From Flavobacteriales bacterium (GTDB lineage Bacteria; Bacteroidota; Bacteroidia; Flavobacteriales_D; CAJJDF01), in contig JABAYJ010000006.1 in assembly GCA_018609055.1 (NCBI GenBank), forward strand, positions 74,805 through 138,804: a stretch of DNA of 64,000 nucleotides. Direction: 5' to 3'. Below the pieces are notes generated by a model that ran no database searches, had not been told where the DNA came from, and was given only the letters and a program-made list of their open reading frames with translations. Below are positions 9,422 through 18,803 of this stretch, piece by piece (position 1 is the stretch's first letter; each line of letters begins with the position of its first letter). The translations under genes and the position numbers were made by a program.

Positions 9422-10000
9422 TTACCTATTCATCAACTTAGCAACATACTTTCCTACAATATCAAATTCCAAATTCACCTTACCTCCGACTTCTAAATAC
9501 TTAAAAAAAGTATTGTCATACGTATAAGGAATTATCGCTACAGAGAAATTATTATCTCCAGAATCACAAACTGTAAGGCTCGTTCCATTCACTGTTATTG
9601 AACCTTTTGCCACAGTCACATCTTCTGTTTCGTATTCAAAATAATATTCCCAAGAACCATCCAATTCAACTACTTTGGTACAAGTCCCTAAAGTATCCAC
9701 ATGTCCTTGAACTATGTGTCCGTCTAGTCTTGCTCCTATTTTGGTGCATCTTTCTAGGTTTATTGCGTCTCCAGCTTTTAGCAAACCTATTGTAGTTCTG
9801 TTCAATGTTTCTTCTATTGCTGTAACTGTGTAGGTATCGTTTTCAATTTCTACTACCGTCAAACAACATCCATTGTGAGCTACACTTTGGTCAATTTTTA
9901 GTTCTTTGGTGAGATTCGATTTTACTTTCAAATCTACGTTCCCTCCTTTTTGAGTTACGGAAACAACCTCAGCTAATTCTTCTATAATTCCTGTGAACAT
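9422..10000 (-). CDS. ribE: riboflavin synthase, alpha chain
   Basis: The enzyme disproportionates two 6,7-dimethyl-8-ribityllumazine molecules into riboflavin and the pyrimidine precursor. The 192 residues start at the invariant MFTGIIEE, so I reject the longer frame that reaches 10069 into the thiolase gene. Two lumazine-binding barrels are visible: AHNGCCLTV and DGHIVQGHVD in the first half, and KGSITVNGTSLTV in the second. The ATG lies 5 bases after the thiolase stop, so the two genes are likely cotranscribed although their pathways differ. The downstream gene is a plus-strand relic. Confidence 0.96.
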   Translation of the reverse strand: MFTGIIEELAEVVSVTQKGGNVDLKVKSNLTKELKIDQSVAHNGCCLTVVEIENDTYTVTAIEETLNRTTIGLLKAGDAINLERCTKIGARLDGHIVQGHVDTLGTCTKVVELDGSWEYYFEYETEDVTVAKGSITVNGTSLTVCDSGDNNFSVAIIPYTYDNTFFKYLEVGGKVNLEFDIVGKYVAKLMNR

Positions 10001-10005
10001 TATTC

Positions 10006-11217
10006 TTAAATATTTACGTTTTCGATAATTGTTGCATACCCTTGCCCTACTCCAATACACATAGTACACAAGGCATATTTCTTGTTTGTTTTATTCAACT
10101 CGATAGAAGCAGTTTGTAATAACCTTGCTCCAGTCATTCCTAGTGGGTGACCAATTGCAATTGCTCCCCCGTTTGGATTTATCCTTGGGTCGTTATCTGC
10201 CAGTCCAAGTTCGCGAGTACAAGCTAAAGCTTGTGCTGCAAATGCTTCGTTCAATTCAATAACATCCATATCATCCAAAGTTAATCCTGCTCTTTTTAGC
10301 GCTTTGTGAGTTGCTCCTACTGGACCAATTCCCATAATTCTTGGTTCTACTCCAAATACTGCCGAGGAAACAATTCTTGATAACGGTTTTAAATCATGCT
10401 TTTTTACATAATCCTCAGACACAACTAATATAGCTGCAGCTCCATCATTTAATCCAGATGCATTTCCAGCTGTAACTGAACCTCCTTCTTTTTTGAAGGC
10501 TGGTCTTAGTTTAGCAAACACTTCCATAGAAGAAGCTGGCTTTATAAACTCATCCTTAGAAAACAGAATTGGATCTTTTTTTCTTTGTGGAATCTCTACG
10601 GTCAAAATCTCTTCTGCCAATCTTCCATTCTCTTGGGCTTTGGTTGCTTTTTGTTGCGACCATAAAGCAAACTTATCTTGGTCTTCTCTAGATATGTCGT
10701 ATTTCTCCACCAAATTCTCAGCAGTTTCTCCCATTCCGTGTGTTCCGTATAATTCTTTCATCTTTGGATTTACAAATCTCCATCCAAAACTAGAATCATG
10801 CATTTGTGCATCTCTACCAAATGGTTTAGATACTTTAGAAATTACCCAAGGTCCTCTTGTCATATTCTCAACTCCTCCTGCAACATACACATCTCCTTCC
10901 CCATTGTTAATTGCTCTTTGTGCATGAACCACAGAGCTCATTCCTGAGGCACACAATCTGTTCACAGTTTCACCTGGAACAGAAAATGGTAAACCTGCCA
11001 ACAATCCACTCATTCGAGCTACATTCCTGTTATCTTCTCCTGCTTGATTCGCACATCCAAAAATTACATCTTCAATATCTTCTTTGGCTACAGTAGGATT
11101 TCTTTTCATCAGTTCTTCTATTACCAAAGCTCCCATATCATCTGGGCGAATAGTTGACAATGTTCCAGTGAAATTTCCTATTGGTGTTCTTATTGCGTCT
11201 AATATATATGCGTTCAT
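10006..11217 (-). CDS. thiolase, acetyl-CoA acyltransferase family (PcaF-like)
   Basis: This 403-residue thiolase has the nucleophilic Cys89 in VNRLCASGMSS, the NEAFAAQ motif, the GHPLGMTGAR histidine motif near 358 and the second Cys in MCIGVGQG near 387. The CANQAGEDNRNVARMS segment and MCIGVGQG are typical of 3-oxoadipyl-CoA thiolases (PcaF/PaaJ), which split 3-oxoadipyl-CoA into succinyl-CoA and acetyl-CoA. No other aromatic-degradation or beta-oxidation gene is nearby, so a general 3-ketoacyl-CoA thiolase role remains possible. It is followed by ribE 5 bases later. Confidence 0.9.
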   Translation of the reverse strand: MNAYILDAIRTPIGNFTGTLSTIRPDDMGALVIEELMKRNPTVAKEDIEDVIFGCANQAGEDNRNVARMSGLLAGLPFSVPGETVNRLCASGMSSVVHAQRAINNGEGDVYVAGGVENMTRGPWVISKVSKPFGRDAQMHDSSFGWRFVNPKMKELYGTHGMGETAENLVEKYDISREDQDKFALWSQQKATKAQENGRLAEEILTVEIPQRKKDPILFSKDEFIKPASSMEVFAKLRPAFKKEGGSVTAGNASGLNDGAAAILVVSEDYVKKHDLKPLSRIVSSAVFGVEPRIMGIGPVGATHKALKRAGLTLDDMDVIELNEAFAAQALACTRELGLADNDPRINPNGGAIAIGHPLGMTGARLLQTASIELNKTNKKYALCTMCIGVGQGYATIIENVNI

Positions 11218-11252
11218 GTGTTTTCTTTTTGTTGTGCGAATTTACTACTTAT

Positions 11253-11930
11253 TTAACTTTTTAAATTCAAAATTGGTTTAGATAAAAACTTAGCAAATGG
11301 TTCTGCTATTTTATAGGTATCAACCAACTTCTTTACTACTCCTTCTTCAAAAATAATTTCTGGTGGAAAGGATGTGTAAACATAAAACTGTTTGTTGTAA
11401 ATTAAGGGTTGATTCTCACCTGCTTCTTGAAGTTCTTTTGGTAAACGAACATTCTTCTCTCCGTTTATTTCTCCAAAAACTTTCTTGAATTTCTTTTCGT
11501 TAATGATTTTATCAAACTCTTTCTGGTTGTCAGCAATCTCTTCTCTTACGGCTAACAATTGATCTTTATCTGGCCCGTGAATTCCTGTATACACTCTTAC
11601 ATGTTCAGGAGTAATTTCGAAATATAATCCTGGGCTCGCATGATCTTTCTTTCCCCCTTGAGCAATTGCTGCAGAACGATTCAATTTATAAGGCGATTTA
11701 TCTTTTGCAAATCGTATGTCTCGGTTTATTCTGAAAATACAATCCTTGTAAGTGATATTTAATGACTTATCCGTTTTGCGCATTTCGTTAATCATAGCAG
11801 TTACAAAATCCTCAAAAGGCTTTTTAATACTTTCATGATAACGCTTTCGGTTTTCATCAAACCAATCCTTGTTATTATTTGGAGCTAACTCCTTGAAAAA
11901 TTCTAAAAAATCTGGGGTAAAATGTGCCAT
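11253..11930 (-). CDS. DUF2461 domain protein
   Basis: The 225-residue protein has the family opening (FLEFFKELAPNNNKDWFDENR), the middle IFRINRDIRFAKDKSPYK motif, and the GLYFEITPEHVRVYTGIHGP region. DUF2461 (TIGR02453) is widespread in Bacteroidota and its function is unknown. It is the last gene of a probable three-gene unit with the 76-residue protein (12 bases upstream) and the DUF2797 protein. Confidence 0.88.
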   Translation of the reverse strand: MAHFTPDFLEFFKELAPNNNKDWFDENRKRYHESIKKPFEDFVTAMINEMRKTDKSLNITYKDCIFRINRDIRFAKDKSPYKLNRSAAIAQGGKKDHASPGLYFEITPEHVRVYTGIHGPDKDQLLAVREEIADNQKEFDKIINEKKFKKVFGEINGEKNVRLPKELQEAGENQPLIYNKQFYVYTSFPPEIIFEEGVVKKLVDTYKIAEPFAKFLSKPILNLKS

Positions 11931-11942
11931 AATAATCTTAAT

Positions 11943-12173
11943 TTACTCTACTATTTCTACTTTAATATCCGAATCAATTCCTCTTTTATCAAGCTCTTTC
12001 ATTATTCCTTCTCCAAGCTCTTCGTGTAAAGCTTCAAAAACCTGTTGCTCTACTCTTACTTTTCTATTCTCTTTTGAAAGAAGTTTTGAAGCCAATCCAA
12101 TAAGCTTTCCTTTTTCATTGGCAATCACTTCGTCAGGATTATTCACTTCTATGTAGATTAGTAATTTCGGCAT
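11943..12173 (-). CDS. small conserved-looking protein of unknown function (76 aa)
   Basis: I do not recognise this family. The acidic 76-residue protein has a beta-alpha-alpha-beta pattern: MPKLLIYIEVNN, two helices with charged faces in the middle, and DSDIKVEIVE at the end. It has no signal peptide and no Cys. It is packed 2 bases after the DUF2797 stop and 12 bases before the DUF2461 start. That spacing, plus typical local codon use, supports a real gene in the same operon. Confidence 0.7.
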   Translation of the reverse strand: MPKLLIYIEVNNPDEVIANEKGKLIGLASKLLSKENRKVRVEQQVFEALHEELGEGIMKELDKRGIDSDIKVEIVE

Positions 12174-12175
12174 TA

Positions 12176-12964
12176 TTAAAAGTTTATTTCAATGTTGTAA
12201 CCTGTGTACTTTCTGATATTAATTACTGTGTTATCATCAAACAAAAAGTATTGTCCTTTTACTCCCATCAGCTTCTTTCTGAACTGTGGTATCTTCTCTA
12301 AGTTAACGCTTGTTACTTTGGTTGGGTAATCCAGTACCGGATAATTAATCTCAGTAATTTCATCTTCTTCGGATAAATATTGACTTAAATCACTTGGTAG
12401 AGTTTCTTCCAACTCCCATTTAATTTCTTCTAAGTCTACTCCACTAATTACATCATTAGTCAACATTTTTCGCCAATTGGTTTTATCTGTGAATTGCTCT
12501 TTAAGTGCAACTTCTATATCTCCAGCTAATCTTCTGTAGGGAACTTCGGCTAATATAATTCCAGAGCTTGCTCCTTGATCTATCCATCTGTATGGCAAAT
12601 TTTGACCATTAGTAATACCCACTTTTACAGCACTAGATACGGCCAAATACACATAATGTTTTACATTGTGATATTTCTGTTCCCATTCTACATCTCTACC
12701 TTTTCCTAAGTGAGCTTCGCATAATTCTGGGCGAATAATACAAGGTGAAGCCTGCGGAGAATTCATAAAGTGATTGTAACAAAACCCTTGACCAAAGCTA
12801 GTCTTGGTTTTTTTACCACAAACTGTACAGTTAATCTCACCAGAGTATTTAAACTCAATTTCGTTTCCAATTAACTCATTAACATGTATTTGTTGTTCTC
12901 CCAAATAATAATCGACTGTATCGTTATCGTAAGAAGTGTTCATTTTTTTTATGTAGAAATCCAT
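12176..12964 (-). CDS. DUF2797 protein (zinc-binding N-terminus, GIY-YIG-like core)
   Basis: The 262-residue protein has an N-terminal Cys/His cluster, CTVCGKKTKTSFGQGFCYNH, then a further Cys in SPCIIRPELCEAH, typical of DUF2797. The central YVYLAVSSAVKVGIT and a following Arg (YRWIDQGAS) resemble the GIY-YIG nuclease fold with which this family has been associated. Its function is not established. It heads a unit with the 76-residue and DUF2461 genes. An imperfectly placed palindrome at 12983-13001 lies just upstream. Confidence 0.85.
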   Translation of the reverse strand: MDFYIKKMNTSYDNDTVDYYLGEQQIHVNELIGNEIEFKYSGEINCTVCGKKTKTSFGQGFCYNHFMNSPQASPCIIRPELCEAHLGKGRDVEWEQKYHNVKHYVYLAVSSAVKVGITNGQNLPYRWIDQGASSGIILAEVPYRRLAGDIEVALKEQFTDKTNWRKMLTNDVISGVDLEEIKWELEETLPSDLSQYLSEEDEITEINYPVLDYPTKVTSVNLEKIPQFRKKLMGVKGQYFLFDDNTVINIRKYTGYNIEINF

Positions 12965-12982
12965 TCAGTAATCTTTAATTAT

Positions 12983-13001
12983 AAGACGTTTAATTCGTCT
13001 T
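12983..13001. repeat. short palindrome upstream of the DUF2797 gene
   Basis: A 6-bp perfect inverted repeat (aagacg / cgtctt) with a 7-base AT spacer lies 19 bases before the DUF2797 ATG. No U-run follows on either strand, so it is not a terminator. It could be an operator or chance. Confidence 0.3.
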
Positions 13002-13025
13002 GAAATTACAATTAATGTGGTTCAA

Positions 13026-13064
13026 AAACTAAAAATCAGAGTAAGAATTAACTCTTACTCCGAT
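13026..13064 (-). terminator. rho-independent terminator of the 522-residue T9SS protein gene
   Basis: On the minus strand a stem of about 12 bp with one mismatch (GAGTAAGA pairing with TCTTACTC, loop GTTAAT) is followed by GATTTTTAGTTTTTG. It lies 26 bases past the stop codon at 13090. Confidence 0.75.
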
Positions 13065-13089
13065 CGTTAAAATTGTAATTAAATGAATT

Positions 13090-14658
13090 TTAATCTACTA
13101 ATAACTTCTTAATAATAACTTTATCCTCTTCAGAGATAAACCTAATTAAATAAGCTCCTTTATCAAGGTCTTCAATATTTAATTCTCCATCACGATTTAC
13201 AGTATTAGTTTGAATTAATTTCCCTTGAGCATCCAATATTTCTATTGTTCCTTGCTCACCATTTAATTGTAAATAAATAGAGTTTGTTGCTGGGTTTGGG
13301 TAGAAATTAAAGTTTAAATCTCCAGTTAACTCATCAATCCCAGAACTATATCCCATTAAAGAGTCAATAGTTTTACAACCATTAGCATCAGTGATAGTTA
13401 CATAGTAGTTTCCGTTAAGTGTTGGAGACAAAATCGAATCAGTAACACTAAGAGTAGAAAAATTTACCTTCCAAGAATAATAGTATCGAGGTATTCCTCC
13501 TGAAACAGAGGCTAATAAATCCGAACCAAGTAGAGAAAGATTAACACTTGGAAGAGAGATAAAAGGATCAACAATTACCGTGTCACTATATTCTGTAATA
13601 CTACATGAACTTGAATATGCTGTTACTTCACAATAAAGAGTATCAACAGTGCTTGTAGTATGATTAATTGAAGAACTTAATCCTGATTGAACTACAACAC
13701 CATTAACTACCCAATTGTATTGAGTACTGGTTTTTCCTGGATTAACTACATTACAGTTAATAGTATAATTTGGTGGAGAACAAATATCAAAACTTGCCAA
13801 GCTAGGTCCAATTGGCTCTTGGTAAGATTCTGTAAGAACCAAAGTAAAAATACTGTCTATATTCATCCCTGTATAAGTGGTATCTCTAAAAACTCCTTGA
13901 GAATTATAGTTACTCCCTCTAAAACTTACTATATCACCAGGAAAGCATAAACCTAATGATAAAAACCTACGCTTAGGATTCATAGAAAAATCTAAATACA
14001 ATCTACCACTGTGTGCACTGTAGCCACAATCTGCATTAGTAATTCTTAATAAAATATTTTGTCCAGAATACTGGCTTAGATTAAATTGTTTGTGGCTCCA
14101 GTCTACATATTTATATGATGATGTATTAGTGTCTGGAATTAAAATTGAATCTCCTCCAAGAATAAAAATTGAATCTATTAATGTTAAAGCTCCTTGACTT
14201 GAATCATATACTTCTATAAACACGTAAGGCTGTTCATGTTGAGGATGGGCAGGATCTTGCATTACAATAGCAAAGAAAAAATCTAACAAGGTATCAGTTG
14301 TATTTACTGATACAATTCGTTCAATTCTTGTTGCTTCTGCTCCCCCATTTAAGTCACCAAGCCTAACTGAATTAGATCCAGTAAAAGGACATAAGGTTTT
14401 TACTAAAGGTACATTAGGATCGTTTTGTTGAGTGTTGATTATAAAATGACTAGCTGTATTATAATTACTTCCATTTATTGCACCAAAACTAGAAAACAAA
14501 AAAGGCCTTGCTCCATGACCTGATGGTAATAATACTGTCCCGTTTATAATAGTCCAATTATTAAAATTACCATCTTCGAAATCTATATTGCCAATGGTGC
14601 TTTGAGAATAAGTTAGAAAAGTGATAAATAGAGCCGAGATAAATAATGATACTTTCAT
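13090..14658 (-). CDS. secreted protein with T9SS type A sorting domain
   Basis: The 522-residue product has a signal peptide (MKVSLFISALFITFLTYSQS). Its N-terminal region begins GNIDFEDGNFNNWTI and contains a pattern like a carbohydrate-binding or lectin-like jelly roll (FDFSMNP-type strands, a DLNGG segment). PKD/Ig-like stretches follow (YNWVVNGVV, YYYSWKVNF). The last 74 residues (from about 449) start NFNFYPNPATNSIYL and end KVIIKKLLVD, the hallmark of type A T9SS cargo, which is exported through the type IX system and anchored or released at the surface. The ligand is unknown. It is transcribed alone and ends at the terminator at 13026-13064. Confidence 0.88.
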   Translation of the reverse strand: MKVSLFISALFITFLTYSQSTIGNIDFEDGNFNNWTIINGTVLLPSGHGARPFLFSSFGAINGSNYNTASHFIINTQQNDPNVPLVKTLCPFTGSNSVRLGDLNGGAEATRIERIVSVNTTDTLLDFFFAIVMQDPAHPQHEQPYVFIEVYDSSQGALTLIDSIFILGGDSILIPDTNTSSYKYVDWSHKQFNLSQYSGQNILLRITNADCGYSAHSGRLYLDFSMNPKRRFLSLGLCFPGDIVSFRGSNYNSQGVFRDTTYTGMNIDSIFTLVLTESYQEPIGPSLASFDICSPPNYTINCNVVNPGKTSTQYNWVVNGVVVQSGLSSSINHTTSTVDTLYCEVTAYSSSCSITEYSDTVIVDPFISLPSVNLSLLGSDLLASVSGGIPRYYYSWKVNFSTLSVTDSILSPTLNGNYYVTITDANGCKTIDSLMGYSSGIDELTGDLNFNFYPNPATNSIYLQLNGEQGTIEILDAQGKLIQTNTVNRDGELNIEDLDKGAYLIRFISEEDKVIIKKLLVD

Positions 14659-14716
14659 AAGAGTAAAGATTTATTACAATATACAAAATATCGTAAAACC
14701 TTGATTCAATACAATT

Positions 14717-14748
14717 TGAAAACAGTATTCTAATTCACAGAATGCTAA
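14717..14748 (-). terminator. possible terminator after priA
   Basis: On the minus strand an 8-bp stem (AGCATTCT / AGAATACT, one wobble pair, 7-base loop) is followed by GTTTTC. The U-run is short, so this is a weak candidate. It lies about 30 bases past the priA stop. Confidence 0.35.
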
Positions 14749-14775
14749 GTATTTTTCATGAAGGACATATTAACA

Positions 14776-17238
14776 TTAATAAAAATCCACATCAATCATT
14801 ACTCTTACACTTTTATAATAAGGCTGATTATTAAATTTTCCTACAGTATCCTGAATAAAAGTTTTAAGTTTTAATGGAGATATTTTACGTTCGTATTTAA
14901 TAATGATTTGGTTGATGTACAAATTCTTTACTCGAGAAATAGCTGGAGTCTCAGGTCCTAAAACCCTTGCTCCCAATTGCTTTTTCAATAATTTACCTAA
15001 CTCATTTGCAGCCTCTTCCGATCTTTCTCTTTCCCTGTGTTTTATGGTTAATTGTATCAATCTATAAAAGGGTGGATATCCGTATTTTTCTCTTTCTTCA
15101 ATCTCTTGCTCATACATCCCATGGTAATCGTTATCAATTACTTTTTGGATAACAGGATGATCGGGAGAATAGGTTTGTATAACTACTTTACCTTGTTTTT
15201 CTTTTCTACCAGCTCGTCCTGCGACTTGAGTAAGTAATTGAAACGAACGTTCGTATGACCTAAAATCAGGATAATGTAATAGACTATCGGCATTTAAAAC
15301 GCCTACAATTCCTACGTTATCAAAATCTAATCCTTTGGTTACCATTTGGGTTCCTACCAAAATATCGATTACACCTTGTTCAAAGTCGTCAATAATATTT
15401 TGATACCCATTTTTATTTCTTGTAGTATCATAATCCATTCTCTTTACTGAGCTTTTTGGAAAGAATAGAGATAAATCCTCTTCTACTTTTTCTGTTCCAA
15501 AACCCTGCATTTTTAGTGAATTACTTCCGCAGGCTTTGCACTTAGTAATCGGCTTTTCGGTATACCCACAATAGTGACATTTTTGTTGATGTGTGTATTT
15601 ATGATACGTTAAACTTATGTCACAATTTTTGCATTGAGGCACCCAACCACAAGCCTCACAAAGCCATGAGGGATTATAACCTCTTCGATTTTGGAATAAA
15701 ATTATTTGCTCTTTATTATCTAAATAGCTTTGCATATTATCTACTAAAAACTGAGAAAAATGAGATTTCATTTTCTTCTTTTTGGTAGCTTCTTGTAAAT
15801 CAGAAATTACAATGTTTGGCATTTTTACATCACCAAATCTTTCGGTAAGTGTTACTAAACCAAACTTACCTTCTTTGGCATTCCAATATGTTTCGATAGA
15901 TGGTGTAGCAGAACCCAACAACACTTTTGCTCCATGAAGGTTTGCTAGATACATAGAAGCATCTCGCCCTTGGTATCTTGGTGCAGGATCTTGTTGTTTG
16001 TAGGATGCATCATGCTCTTCATCTACGATAGTCAATCCTAAATTACTAAAAGGCAAAAATACTGAGGAGCGAGCTCCAATAATTATTTGGAATCTACTCT
16101 CCTTTCCTTTTAGCATTTCATTCCAAACCTCAACTCTTTCGCTTGCATTATATTTAGAATGATACACTCCTATCTTATCTCCAAACTTTTTTCTTAATCT
16201 GGTAATAATTTGAGTGGTTAAGGCTATCTCTGGTAATAAGTATAAAACTTGATTTCCTTTTTCTAGCTCTTCCTGAATTAACTGAATGTAAATTTCGGTT
16301 TTTCCACTTCCTGTAACTCCATGAAGTAAAACACTACTCTTTTCTTTAAAGCTGAGCTTTATCTCATCAATAGCCCTCTGTTGAGCTGGAGATAATGAAT
16401 CAATTTTTTCCTGAGTTCGATTAGATAATATCCTAGATTTCTCTAAACCAATCTCCTCAATTACTTTTTTATCAACTAGTTGCTTTATGGTATTGGAATT
16501 AGAACTGGCTTGAAGAATTACTTTCTTTTTAAAAATTGGTTCTTTTTTTTGTTCCCACAATTGCATAAATATCATGAAAGCCTCTAGCTGTTTTGGCGCT
16601 CTTTCTAGAGCGTCAAAAGCATTATGAATTTGCTTTTCACCAAATCCATCTGGCAACCGAAGGTATTTTTCAATCTTAGGTTTGTACTTTTCGCTTACCT
16701 GTTCAGCAACCAAAATGTAGTTCTTTTCTAATAAAGATTTAATAATTGGATACGTAGATTTTATTGCTAAAACTCCTTCAACCTCACTTAGTTCAAGAAT
16801 GTTTTTTATCCCAAGAGCTTCAACTAGTAAATATTCTTTATCAGAAAGGATATCGACATCAATTTCAATATCCGAATTAAGAATGATTTTAGTTTTACTC
16901 ACAAGCTTAAGCCCTGATGGCAAAGCTGCATTCATTACTTCACCAATTGCACATAAATAATAGGAACTTATCCATTCCCAAAACTTAAATTGTTCAGGAA
17001 ATACGATTGGGTTTTCATCCAAAACATCTTCTAAATACTTGGCTTGATAAGCTTTTGGCGGAGTCTCGTGAATATTTTTGACTATTCCAGAGTATCGTTT
17101 CTTTTTCCCAAACTGAACGATAACACGTTTACCTACCTCAACAGAATCATTCAATTCTAGAGGAACTCGATAAGTGAAAAGGTTTGGAATTGGCAGAGGT
17201 AAAATAACGTCTGCAAACAAAGTAATTCTGGTAGTCAT
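14776..17238 (-). CDS. priA: primosomal protein N' (replication restart helicase PriA)
   Basis: This 820-residue superfamily 2 helicase restarts stalled replication forks. Visible features are the N-terminal 3'-binding domain (ADVILPLPIPNLFTYRVP), Walker A GVTGSGKT (about 307-314), DEEH (about 406-409), and the zinc module CEACGWVPQCKNCDISLTYH with later CHYCGY and CKACGS pairs. The motif V/VI region includes GTQMVTKGLDFDNVGIVG and QVAGRAGR. I start it at MTTRITLF (17238), which leaves the conserved N-terminus complete, rather than at 17256. Confidence 0.95.
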   Translation of the reverse strand: MTTRITLFADVILPLPIPNLFTYRVPLELNDSVEVGKRVIVQFGKKKRYSGIVKNIHETPPKAYQAKYLEDVLDENPIVFPEQFKFWEWISSYYLCAIGEVMNAALPSGLKLVSKTKIILNSDIEIDVDILSDKEYLLVEALGIKNILELSEVEGVLAIKSTYPIIKSLLEKNYILVAEQVSEKYKPKIEKYLRLPDGFGEKQIHNAFDALERAPKQLEAFMIFMQLWEQKKEPIFKKKVILQASSNSNTIKQLVDKKVIEEIGLEKSRILSNRTQEKIDSLSPAQQRAIDEIKLSFKEKSSVLLHGVTGSGKTEIYIQLIQEELEKGNQVLYLLPEIALTTQIITRLRKKFGDKIGVYHSKYNASERVEVWNEMLKGKESRFQIIIGARSSVFLPFSNLGLTIVDEEHDASYKQQDPAPRYQGRDASMYLANLHGAKVLLGSATPSIETYWNAKEGKFGLVTLTERFGDVKMPNIVISDLQEATKKKKMKSHFSQFLVDNMQSYLDNKEQIILFQNRRGYNPSWLCEACGWVPQCKNCDISLTYHKYTHQQKCHYCGYTEKPITKCKACGSNSLKMQGFGTEKVEEDLSLFFPKSSVKRMDYDTTRNKNGYQNIIDDFEQGVIDILVGTQMVTKGLDFDNVGIVGVLNADSLLHYPDFRSYERSFQLLTQVAGRAGRKEKQGKVVIQTYSPDHPVIQKVIDNDYHGMYEQEIEEREKYGYPPFYRLIQLTIKHRERERSEEAANELGKLLKKQLGARVLGPETPAISRVKNLYINQIIIKYERKISPLKLKTFIQDTVGKFNNQPYYKSVRVMIDVDFY

Positions 17239-17245
17239 AATCAAC

Positions 17246-17253
17246 CAAAGATA
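17246..17253 (-). promoter_or_regulatory. candidate -7 box directly upstream of priA
   Basis: The minus strand reads TATCTTTG, matching TAnnTTTG, only 7 bases before the chosen priA ATG. No -33 TTG is seen at the proper spacing. If active, the transcript would be almost leaderless. Confidence 0.28.
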
Positions 17254-17285
17254 CATTATTTTGGAAGAAAATAAAGAAGTTCGTT

Positions 17286-18803
17286 TTATCTAATTAGGGT
17301 AACGTGTCCTTTTTTATCTAATGGATCAGGTACACCAGCCATCCCAGTTCTTAGGGTCCACACATAAGTGTCAGACTGAGCCTTTTCTCCTTTAAATGTT
17401 CCATCCCAACCATCTCCTACTGTTTCGGATTCGAACACTATTTCTCCCCATCTATTGTAAACCATAAACTTATAAAATGCAGGCTCATCACCTGTTACAA
17501 TTGGTGTGAATTCATCATTTAGCCCATCTGAATTTGGAGTAAATGAATTTGGAACATAAGCTCCCAAAATCTCTGTGTAAATAGTTCTTAACGCACTATC
17601 TATACAACCAAAATCATTAGTAACTATTTGCCATATATCTTGTGAACCTGTAGTTTTATAAATATGAGAGAAATTTGGAATAGTATAAACTGAACCATCA
17701 CCCATTGTATAAACTATTGAAGTTCCATAGACTGAATTATCTGCAATATCTACTTTTAAAGCCATGTAATTATCAAGCTCCAAATCTACATCAAACCCTG
17801 CAATAGGATTGGTATGGACATATACAACACTATTCATAAAAGTAGTATCTGAACAACCGTTAGAAGCGTTAATTATAAGTTGTGTAGAAAAATAACCAGA
17901 TACTTTAGGTACAAATGGTGGTGGAGCACATGAAACAATTATAAACTCAATATCTCTGATGTGAGTTCCTTTAACATTACCAAGCGAATCATACTCAAGT
18001 ATAAGCATAGTAGCTATAACTTGCTGAAATGCGTTAGAAGTAAAAGACATTTGACCTGAAATAGAATCGAAAATTACTCCAGAAACTGTTGGAAAAGGAG
18101 ATTGAGGGGTTTGGATAACAGGTGAATAAGGAATACTTCTTGTTGCTGACCAGTGAGTTTGAATTAATCTAAATGAAAGACTATCTCCTTCAGGATCAGA
18201 AGCAATATTATTAAAGTTAACAGGCTCGTTAACACAGTTGTACAGTATTGGAATTGATTTAAACTCTGGAGAGCTATTACATACACTATCACTATTGTTA
18301 AGTGTTGTATGAGTATAAAACCTAAAACCTGGACTTAGATTATTAATATTTGTACTTCTACAGCATTCGTCAAATTTAAAAATCCAATCGGTACAATAAT
18401 TTGGTAATGTAACTGTGGCAGAAAAAATATAAACTTCAATCCCTGGTAAAGTACCTCCGTTACATGTTGTTTGTGATAATAATGAATCACATACTTGAGA
18501 AACCTCATAAGACGTATCTGGAATCATAAGTAAGTTACCACCTCCACCACAACTGACTGAGTTATAATTTACAATTTGAAACAATCCCATAGGTATTCCA
18601 GAACAATTTCTATATAATTTCAGATTAATTTTGTACGAGTTATTACCTAAACATTCGTATGTAATGTCAGCAGACACAATGTGAGATGATTGTGAAATAT
18701 TGCTAAAAAGCAATATAGATAATAAGAACAGTAATATGTTTTTTGTCAAAGTTTGTATCCGTTGGGTGTTCTTATTACGGTTTGAAACTAAAAAAGTTAA
18801 CAT
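17286..18803 (-). CDS. secreted protein with T9SS type B (gliding-motility-associated) C-terminal domain
   Basis: The 505-residue protein has a long N-terminal signal (residues about 20-41, NILLFLLSILLFSNISQS). The mature start, HIVSADITYECLGNNSYKI, is a recurring opening among Bacteroidota surface proteins. Paired Cys are frequent in the body (LYRNCSG, CGGGG, CDSLLSQTTC, DECCRS), and a PKD-like region lies near 330-410. The last 90 residues (416-505) form the type B sorting domain: PNSFTPNSDGLND, YNRWGEIVFES and GWDGTFKG, ending HVTLIR. It is cargo of the type IX system. Its specific surface role is unknown. Confidence 0.88.
   Translation of the reverse strand: MLTFLVSNRNKNTQRIQTLTKNILLFLLSILLFSNISQSSHIVSADITYECLGNNSYKINLKLYRNCSGIPMGLFQIVNYNSVSCGGGGNLLMIPDTSYEVSQVCDSLLSQTTCNGGTLPGIEVYIFSATVTLPNYCTDWIFKFDECCRSTNINNLSPGFRFYTHTTLNNSDSVCNSSPEFKSIPILYNCVNEPVNFNNIASDPEGDSLSFRLIQTHWSATRSIPYSPVIQTPQSPFPTVSGVIFDSISGQMSFTSNAFQQVIATMLILEYDSLGNVKGTHIRDIEFIIVSCAPPPFVPKVSGYFSTQLIINASNGCSDTTFMNSVVYVHTNPIAGFDVDLELDNYMALKVDIADNSVYGTSIVYTMGDGSVYTIPNFSHIYKTTGSQDIWQIVTNDFGCIDSALRTIYTEILGAYVPNSFTPNSDGLNDEFTPIVTGDEPAFYKFMVYNRWGEIVFESETVGDGWDGTFKGEKAQSDTYVWTLRTGMAGVPDPLDKKGHVTLIR

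Noticed and set aside
9318..9527. Plus-strand frame of 69 codons overlapping the ribE 3' end
   Set aside because: It crosses the end of the barrel relic in another frame and runs antisense to ribE, with no family resemblance.
10001..10069. Longer N-terminus for riboflavin synthase
   Set aside because: It would overlap the thiolase gene, and the conserved protein begins at MFTGIIEE.
17239..17256. Earlier start (MYLWLI) for priA
   Set aside because: The six extra residues precede the conserved N-terminus and the later ATG fits the family better.
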